From: Terriglobales bacterium
Lineage (GTDB): Bacteria; Acidobacteriota; Terriglobia; Terriglobales; Acidobacteriaceae
Length of the DNA stretch: 58,219 bases
Reading direction: 5' to 3'
Assembly: GCA_025980765.1 (NCBI GenBank)
Contig: JAICXB010000027.1
Coordinates: forward strand, 1-58,219
Below the pieces are notes generated by a model that made no database searches, was not told where the DNA came from, and saw only the letters and a program-made list of their open reading frames with translations. Of the stretch, positions 53,504 through 58,219 are shown piece after piece; the stretch's first letter is position 1, and each line of letters begins with the position of its first letter. Position numbers and translations under genes: made by a program.

Positions 53504-54582
53504 AGAATGGCAAGAGCTGTTTGCTGGTTGTAATGAGCGTTGCTGTGTTCTTAACAAGCGGTTTCGCGCAGCAGATCCAGCCCAAAGAAGGCGATTTTGT
53601 TCTGCGCGACTTCCATTTTCGCAGCGGGGAGATGCTTCCTCAGCTCAAAATCCATTACCGGACTCTCGGAAACCTGCAGCACGATGCTGCCGGACACGCC
53701 AGCAATGCGGTGCTTTTGCTGCACGGAACCGGCGGATCGTCTGCCAGTTTCGTCGGAGAACGCTTCGCCGCGCTGTTCCAACCCGGCCAGGCGCTGGACG
53801 CCAATCGCTATTTCATCGTCATTCCTGACGGCATTGGCCACGGGAAGTCCAGCAAACCCAGCGACGGAATGCACGCGCGATTCCCGCACTATGAGTACGA
53901 AGACATGATCGAAGCGCAATATCGGCTTGTCACTGAGGGCCTGAAGATCGACCATTTGCAGCTTGTAACCGGCGTTTCCATGGGCGGAATGCATACCTGG
54001 ATGTGGGGAGAAGAGCATCCCGAGTTCGTGGACCGCCTGTTTCCGCTGGTTTGCATGCCCATTGAAATTGCTGGACGCAACCGTTTGTGGCGCGATTTCA
54101 CTATGAATCTCATCAGCAGCGATCCCGATTACAACGGCGGAGAGTACAAACAGGAGCCCCACGGGGTCGCCGAGACCATCACAATGTTCGATTTGATCAT
54201 CGATGGTCCCAGCCATTTGCAGCAAATTGCACCAAATCGGGACCGGGCAGACGCGCTTTTCGCCCGCTGGACCGCGCATGCAGCCGAAAATCGCGATGCT
54301 ACTGACCTGCTGTATGCGCTGAACGCCTCACGAAACTACAATCCGGAGCCCAATCTGGAGAAGATCCAGGCGCATGTGGTGGCTGTAAATGCCGCCGATG
54401 ACTTCATCAATCCACCCGAGTTAGGTGTCATGGACAAGCTGATCGCCCGCGTGAAGCACGGCAAATTCGTGCTGATTCCCGTCAGCGCAGGCGCGCACGG
54501 GCACGGCAGCGGCGGAGATCCGGCGCTGTGGAAGCAATATTTGGCAGAATTGATGGCGGAAAAAGGCAGCGATAAGCAATAA
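53500..54582 (+). CDS. Secreted alpha/beta hydrolase, homoserine acetyltransferase-like
   Basis: A 360-residue exported alpha/beta-hydrolase related to the MetX group. The signal peptide is MKNGKSCLLVVMSVAVFLTSGFAQ. The oxyanion region LLLHGTGGSS and nucleophile elbow TGVSMGGMHTW (Ser160) are clear. A catalytic Asp is likely in NAADDFINPPE and His in SAGAHGHGSGG. Periplasmic location argues against a methionine-pathway acetyltransferase; an esterase or hydrolase role is more likely. The ATG at 53500 overlaps rsmI; the frame extends to 53362 only through rsmI sequence. Its last codons (GSDKQ) lie in a family B repeat arm. Confidence 0.85.
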   Translation: MKNGKSCLLVVMSVAVFLTSGFAQQIQPKEGDFVLRDFHFRSGEMLPQLKIHYRTLGNLQHDAAGHASNAVLLLHGTGGSSASFVGERFAALFQPGQALDANRYFIVIPDGIGHGKSSKPSDGMHARFPHYEYEDMIEAQYRLVTEGLKIDHLQLVTGVSMGGMHTWMWGEEHPEFVDRLFPLVCMPIEIAGRNRLWRDFTMNLISSDPDYNGGEYKQEPHGVAETITMFDLIIDGPSHLQQIAPNRDRADALFARWTAHAAENRDATDLLYALNASRNYNPEPNLEKIQAHVVAVNAADDFINPPELGVMDKLIARVKHGKFVLIPVSAGAHGHGSGGDPALWKQYLAELMAEKGSDKQ

Positions 54583-54656
54583 GCAATCAGCGATAAGCAA
54601 AATCCAGGGGCGGTTTGGGTTCGCTTATTGCTTACTGCTTATGGCTTATTGCTGCT
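54567..54656. repeat. Inverted-arm repeat, family B, copy 2, between convergent stops
   Basis: The left arm (54567-54600) is AGCGATAAGCAATAAGCAAT and continues, and the right arm (54621-54656) CGCTTATTGCTTACTGCTTA and continues, with about 20 bp between. The left arm encodes the end of the hydrolase and its TAA. The right arm ends 3 bp before the stop of the convergent NTF2-like gene. It could act as a bidirectional terminator. Confidence 0.8.
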
Positions 54657-54659
54657 TTC

Positions 54660-55091
54660 TCAACTCGAATGATCGTGAATAATGAGCCATCCATTGGGGA
54701 ATCGTTTGCAGACTACCGTGGTCAGGCCTTCTTTCTTCTCGCCGTTTGAGAACACCAGATGCCAGCGCGCGCTCACTATGGCGCCGTCCGGGCCAAATCT
54801 CTGCACGCTTTGATCGCTGAAGCTGAGCTTTCCCATCTCCTTCCCCGGCGCTTTATAGCTGCGGCGATAGCGTTCCAGCGTTGCTTCCCACCCTTTATAG
54901 ATCGTGTCGCCGGAAAAGAAGGTCAATTCTGGCGACTTCCAATAGCCATTCATAAAGCCTTCCAGGTCTCCGCGGTTCCATGCGGCGGTCTGCGCGTCCA
55001 GCATTTGCTGCAAAGCGTCGTGCGGATGGGCATTTTGCGCGCCGGCTAATGGCGCAAAGACGAGGAGTAATAGCGCAATTTTGCGGATCAT
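54660..55091 (-). CDS. Secreted NTF2/SnoaL-like protein
   Basis: A 143-residue exported protein. An N-terminal signal peptide (MIRKIALLLLVFAPLAGAQ) precedes an NTF2-like fold typical of DUF4440/SnoaL-like proteins. The sequence LQQMLDAQTAAWNRGDLEGFMNGYW, then TFFSGDTIYKGWEATLERYRRSY and WHLVFSNGEKKEGLTTVVCKRFPNGWLIIHDHSS, matches that group closely. Such domains are small ligand-binding or catalytic cones; the function is unknown here. I start at the ATG at 55091, the natural signal-peptide start; the frame runs to 55124. No good Shine-Dalgarno sequence precedes either. Confidence 0.8.
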   Translation of the reverse strand: MIRKIALLLLVFAPLAGAQNAHPHDALQQMLDAQTAAWNRGDLEGFMNGYWKSPELTFFSGDTIYKGWEATLERYRRSYKAPGKEMGKLSFSDQSVQRFGPDGAIVSARWHLVFSNGEKKEGLTTVVCKRFPNGWLIIHDHSS

Positions 55092-55135
55092 AACGAGGAA
55101 GTATAGCTGTGGAGCCATTCGCAAAGGGAAAACAC

Positions 55136-55246
55136 GACGCGGATTACGCAGATGGGACGCGGATTAGGACCGAATTCTTGATGAAGAAACCAAGCTGATC
55201 CCCGATTTATCTGTGATATCCGCGTCCCATCTGCGGAATCCGCGTC
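55136..55246. repeat. Inverted-arm repeat, family F
   Basis: The left arm (55136-55164) is GACGCGGATTACGCAGATGG and continues, and the right arm (55216-55246) carries ATCCGCGTCCCATCTGCGGA. The arms pair over about 28 bp around a 51-bp loop. It lies between divergent genes, about 45 bp upstream of the NTF2-like start and 240 bp upstream of the kinase start. Confidence 0.78.
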
Positions 55247-55488
55247 TGCTTTTTCGCCCTCCTGGCGCGTTGCAAATCGATTCCCATGCCGCCGAACGGG
55301 TATTTGCCTCTTAATAACGCCCCCAGTGCAAATTAGTAACCTCCAAAGCCTCATGTTTTGTTGCAGTTTGGCATTTCTTGCAGTAACTTTCCGGCTTCGG
55401 CAGCGGGTTTTTGGCCTCCATTAAGGCCAAAAACGGTACAAAATAGCCTGCTTTTCGACGGAAAAAGTGTGTCTGGAAGGTTTTTTCA
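55247..55488 (+). other. Leader region of the PEGA kinase gene with a hairpin
   Basis: TTTTTGGCCT (55408-55417) and AGGCCAAAAA (55424-55433) form a perfect 10-bp stem with a 6-nt loop, about 55 bp upstream of the kinase GTG. On the plus strand the stem ends in A's, so it is not a classic terminator there; it may be a leader hairpin or regulator site. No promoter could be fixed. Confidence 0.45.
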
Positions 55489-57516
55489 GTGAATTCCGGT
55501 GACCTGGTAGCGGGAAAAATAGGACGTTACGAAGTAGTTAGCGAGCTCGGTCGCGGGGCTATGGGCGTAGTTTATCGCGCGCTCGACCCGAATATCGGTC
55601 GCACCGTCGCGCTCAAGACCCTGCGCCTCGACGTCCACGGGTTGCAGCTCGACGACATGATGCGCCGATTCAAGAACGAAGCTCGCGCGGCCGGCGCCAT
55701 GAACCATCCCAATATTGTCACAATCTATGACGCCGACGAGAGCGAAGGGCTCTTCTACATCGCCATGGAATTCATGGAAGGCGATACCCTGCAGTCGCTC
55801 ATGCTGGAAAAACGCGTGATCGCTCCCGAGCAGGTGGTCGACATCACCCGGCAGGTCTGCGCCGGGCTCGATTACGCGCACAGCATGAAAGTGATCCATC
55901 GCGACATCAAGCCGGCCAACATCATGATCACACCGCAGCACACGGCGAAGATCATGGATTTCGGCATTGCCAAATCGGTCGGCACCATGACCAGCAGCGG
56001 ACAAGTTCTCGGCACTCCCAACTATATGTCGCCGGAACAGGTGCGCGGACTCGATCTCGACGGGCGTTCCGACCTGTTCAGCTTCGGCGTCGTGCTCTAC
56101 GAGATGGTGACCGGCGAAAAACCGTTCAGCGGAGAAAACGTCGCTACCATTATTTACAAGATCGTGAACGAAGAGCCGATTCCGCCGCATAATCTCAATG
56201 CCGGCGTGCATCCCGCAATCAGCGACGTCATCACCCGGATGCTGCGCAAAGATCCCGCGGAACGATACCAAAATGGGGCCGAGCTCGCGCGTGACATGGA
56301 AAACTATCGCTCCGCCGGGGAGCCGGAAGTGATCACGTCGGTATTGCCGGCCAACGTTTACGCGCATGCCGCCGCAGCCGGGAACAAAGTTCAATCACCC
56401 TCGCATGCCACAGGATTTGTTCCTGCCGCGCAGACGAACAAAGCGCCGGCAGTAGCCGACTCGAAGTTCACGCCGAAGCAAACCGCGCCGCTGGCGCAAG
56501 TCTCTGCGCCATTGCCGGGAAATAACCACAACGCAAGAATTGCGCTGGCTATGCTCGCCGTAGTACTGGCGCTGGTGATTGGATACGGAGTCAAGCACCG
56601 CCGGAAAACTGCCGCAACACCGCCAACGATTGCGCAGATTCAAAGCCCCGCGCCGACGCAGGCTGCTCCGGCTCTGACTGATGCGACTCCGCAAGCAGAG
56701 CCCGCGAGCGACGATGACGGCACCAGCGATCAGGCCGATGCGTCCATAAAAAACCCAGCAACGGCGAAAGCAAAATCTGGAGACAAAGCCTCCGGCAACA
56801 CGCCAATCGATCTGCACATCGAATCCGACCCCAGCGGAGCTTCGGTCCAGATTGATGGCACGTTCCTGGCCGACTGGGTCACGCCTTTTACCGCGCCCGG
56901 GCTTTCGCCGGGGATGCATCGAATCGTCTTCACCAAACGCGGCTATGCGCAAAAGGGCGAGGACTTCGAAGTCAGTCCGCGCAATACGTCGCTGAGCGAA
57001 CGGCTCAGCGCAGCCGGCTCCTCGCTCTCGGTTTCAAGCCAGCCTGCGGGAGCGAGCATCGATATCGATGACCTTCCCACCGGCAAAGTTACGCCGGCAC
57101 AAATCACAGTCACGCCCGGCGATCATCGCGTGGCGGTGCACAAAGACGGCTATCACACCGCGGACGTTCTCGCCTATGTCGATGACGGACAAATCTTCAG
57201 CTTCGCTCCCGTGCTCAACCCCATGACCTCGCGCGACGCCGGCAACAGCCATCCGCTCACCGCCCGTTTAGGGAAACTGTTTGGCGGGGGAGTCCCCGCA
57301 GGCAAAGGGATGATCGATTTCCGCACCAATCCTCCGGGAGCGCGCATCCTGGTGGATGGAGCCGAGGCCCGCATCGCCACGCCCGCGCACGCGCCCATGC
57401 CGCCCGGCGATTACACCATCACCCTCGTCGAGCCGGGATACAAACCCGTGCAACAAAAAGTGCACCTCGAGGCCGGCCGACGGGTGAATATCGACATTCA
57501 GTTGGAGCCGCAGTGA
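55489..57516 (+). CDS. Ser/Thr protein kinase with C-terminal PEGA domains
   Basis: A 675-residue membrane kinase. The kinase domain (about 14-275) has LGRGAMGVVYRA, ATP-binding Lys43 in VALKTL, HRDIKPANIM, DFGIAKS and the MSPEQVRG activation-segment end. A Pro/Ala/Thr linker leads to one transmembrane span (ARIALAMLAVVLALVIGYGV, about 362-382). The extracytoplasmic part holds three PEGA-like repeats: ESDPSGASVQIDG, SSQPAGASIDIDDLPTG and RTNPPGARILVDG, which usually bind cell-surface polymers. The GTG at 55489 is supported by GGAAGG at 55475-55480. It probably senses the envelope and signals inward; the downstream FHA-domain protein is a natural phospho-partner. Confidence 0.94.
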   Translation: MNSGDLVAGKIGRYEVVSELGRGAMGVVYRALDPNIGRTVALKTLRLDVHGLQLDDMMRRFKNEARAAGAMNHPNIVTIYDADESEGLFYIAMEFMEGDTLQSLMLEKRVIAPEQVVDITRQVCAGLDYAHSMKVIHRDIKPANIMITPQHTAKIMDFGIAKSVGTMTSSGQVLGTPNYMSPEQVRGLDLDGRSDLFSFGVVLYEMVTGEKPFSGENVATIIYKIVNEEPIPPHNLNAGVHPAISDVITRMLRKDPAERYQNGAELARDMENYRSAGEPEVITSVLPANVYAHAAAAGNKVQSPSHATGFVPAAQTNKAPAVADSKFTPKQTAPLAQVSAPLPGNNHNARIALAMLAVVLALVIGYGVKHRRKTAATPPTIAQIQSPAPTQAAPALTDATPQAEPASDDDGTSDQADASIKNPATAKAKSGDKASGNTPIDLHIESDPSGASVQIDGTFLADWVTPFTAPGLSPGMHRIVFTKRGYAQKGEDFEVSPRNTSLSERLSAAGSSLSVSSQPAGASIDIDDLPTGKVTPAQITVTPGDHRVAVHKDGYHTADVLAYVDDGQIFSFAPVLNPMTSRDAGNSHPLTARLGKLFGGGVPAGKGMIDFRTNPPGARILVDGAEARIATPAHAPMPPGDYTITLVEPGYKPVQQKVHLEAGRRVNIDIQLEPQ

Positions 57517-57519
57517 AGA

Positions 57520-57655
57520 AAGCGATAAGCGACAAGCAATAAGCGAAAGGCAAAAGCGACACAGCACAGGCATCAATGGGCAATCAGCGAAGGGTTATGG
57601 CATTGTGTTTTGTTTTTGCGCGTATCGCTTATAGCTAATCGCTTATCGCTGGTTA
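57520..57655. repeat. Inverted-arm repeat, family B, copy 3
   Basis: The left arm (57520-57560) carries AGCGATAAGCGACAAGCAAT and similar units, and the right arm (57618-57655) GCGTATCGCTTATAGCTAAT and similar. The left arm begins 3 bp after the kinase stop; the right arm ends 5 bp before the ATG of the FHA-protein gene. Confidence 0.78.
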
Positions 57656-57660
57656 TAGAC

Positions 57661-58219
57661 ATGAGCCGCATCATCATCTCGTCGCCCGACGGCAAGCGCG
57701 GCATGCTCGAGTTGAGCAAGCCGGTGGTGACTGTTGGCCGCGGCGCCGGCAACGACCTGGTGTTGCCGGACACCAGCGTCAGCCGCCTTCATGCGGTCAT
57801 CAAATGTGACAGCGATGGCACCTCCTTCATCGCCGATCGCGGCAGCACCAATGGCGTGATCATCAACGGAGAGCGCATCGAAGGCGAGCGTCAACTACGC
57901 CATCGCGACCGCGCGCGACTTGGCTCCTACGAGCTGTGTTACGAGGAAGTCCGCGATTCCGGACTGCTGGTCAAGAGCGCCGAAATTCCTTCCACGCTGC
58001 GAGCGGTACTCAAACAAGGATTGCGCAAAGACGGGCTGGCGGCGCACTTTAACGGTCACGCGCCGCCCGAGATCATCGAGCAGGTGAAGCGGCTGGAACG
58101 CGAAAACCACCTGCTCACCATGCTCTACGACGCCGGCATCGCGCTGAGTTCGAAGCTGTCGCTCGACGGAATCTCCGAGCAGGTGATGAATCTTGCCTTC
58201 CGCATTCAGGGCGTGGAGC
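57661..58219 (+). CDS. FHA-domain protein, N-terminal part (C-terminus outside window)
   Basis: About 186 residues are visible from the ATG at 57661. The FHA domain occupies about 5-95: VVTVGRGAGNDLVLPDTSVSRLHAVIK carries the phosphothreonine-binding Gly-Arg and Ser-Arg-x-His residues, and GSTNGVIINGERI the conserved Asn-Gly loop. A helical linker follows (IIEQVKRLERENHLLTMLYDAGIALSSKLSL), which looks like the entry to a GAF domain. Acidobacterial FHA-GAF proteins commonly end in a SpoIIE-type phosphatase or another output module, but that part is not in the window. Its position behind a Ser/Thr kinase suggests phospho-dependent signalling. Confidence 0.88.
   Translation, partial: MSRIIISSPDGKRGMLELSKPVVTVGRGAGNDLVLPDTSVSRLHAVIKCDSDGTSFIADRGSTNGVIINGERIEGERQLRHRDRARLGSYELCYEEVRDSGLLVKSAEIPSTLRAVLKQGLRKDGLAAHFNGHAPPEIIEQVKRLERENHLLTMLYDAGIALSSKLSLDGISEQVMNLAFRIQGVE

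Noticed and set aside
55371..55390. Sigma-54 promoter (TTGGCATTTCTTGCA)
   Set aside because: The GG and GC elements are 8 bp apart instead of the required 10.

Overview
The window looks like a chromosomal segment of an Acidobacteriota bacterium, probably from the Terriglobia/Koribacter-like soil lineages. The evidence is the mix of families: an 'orphan' duplicated-FtsX permease typical of acidobacteria (ADOP), a large carboxypeptidase-regulatory-like TonB-dependent receptor, Ser/Thr kinases fused to TolB/TPR or PEGA modules, a MazE-like/MazF pair, polyphosphate glucokinase, and secreted BNR and collagen-like proteins. This taxonomic call is an inference from gene content; no rRNA or tRNA gene was recognised.

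Layout. 1-3566 (minus): non-oxidative pentose-phosphate genes tkt, rpiB and a cut-off transaldolase. 3919-6336: ADOP permease. 6636-7216: MazEF-type toxin-antitoxin with a palindromic operator candidate. 7413-9801: divergent Rieske oxygenase and fibronectin-like lipoprotein. 10151-11658: FAH-family hydrolase and a small transaldolase, overlapping by 4 bp. 11695-16449 (minus): hicA, hicB, dnaA, glmM, ruvB. 16512-17926: a small hypothetical gene, a winged-helix regulator and a membrane protein. 18088-24918 (minus): an export operon of three successive HlyD-type adaptors, a MacB-like permease without an ATPase domain, and TolC. 25523-28924: a 1133-residue secreted collagen-like protein. 29277-31641: a Kef-type antiporter and a REC-GAF regulator. 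31769-34970: a 65-residue protein, a heme-oxygenase-like diiron oxidase candidate and a Ser/Thr kinase-TolB-TPR protein. 35250-43168: secreted BNR propeller, M49 peptidase, TonB-dependent receptor. 43486-47759: polyphosphate glucokinase, a secreted two-domain protein, an acetyltransferase and an SDR reductase. 47883-54582: second antiporter, TldD, APC permease, RsmI and a secreted alpha/beta hydrolase. 54660-58219: an NTF2-like protein, a PEGA-domain Ser/Thr kinase and the start of an FHA-domain protein.

The most unusual feature is between the genes. At least twelve intergenic elements have one shared architecture: two inverted arms, each made of short degenerate tandem units. They belong to six or more families that are unrelated in sequence. 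Many arms lie within about 20 bp of a stop codon, some overlap the stop, one forms the C-terminus of rsmI with the ribosome-binding region of the next gene, and one encodes the hydrophobic core of a lipoprotein signal peptide. A second unusual point is that two genes (hicA and the APC permease) lack any ATG, GTG or TTG at the start predicted by homology, but each has GGAG followed by 7 nt and CTG. The best candidate for an undescribed functional system is the small-protein/diiron-oxidase/kinase cluster at 31769-34970.

Starts were chosen by homology, Shine-Dalgarno spacing and overlap with neighbours. Family assignments come from motif recognition by eye; no database search was run.
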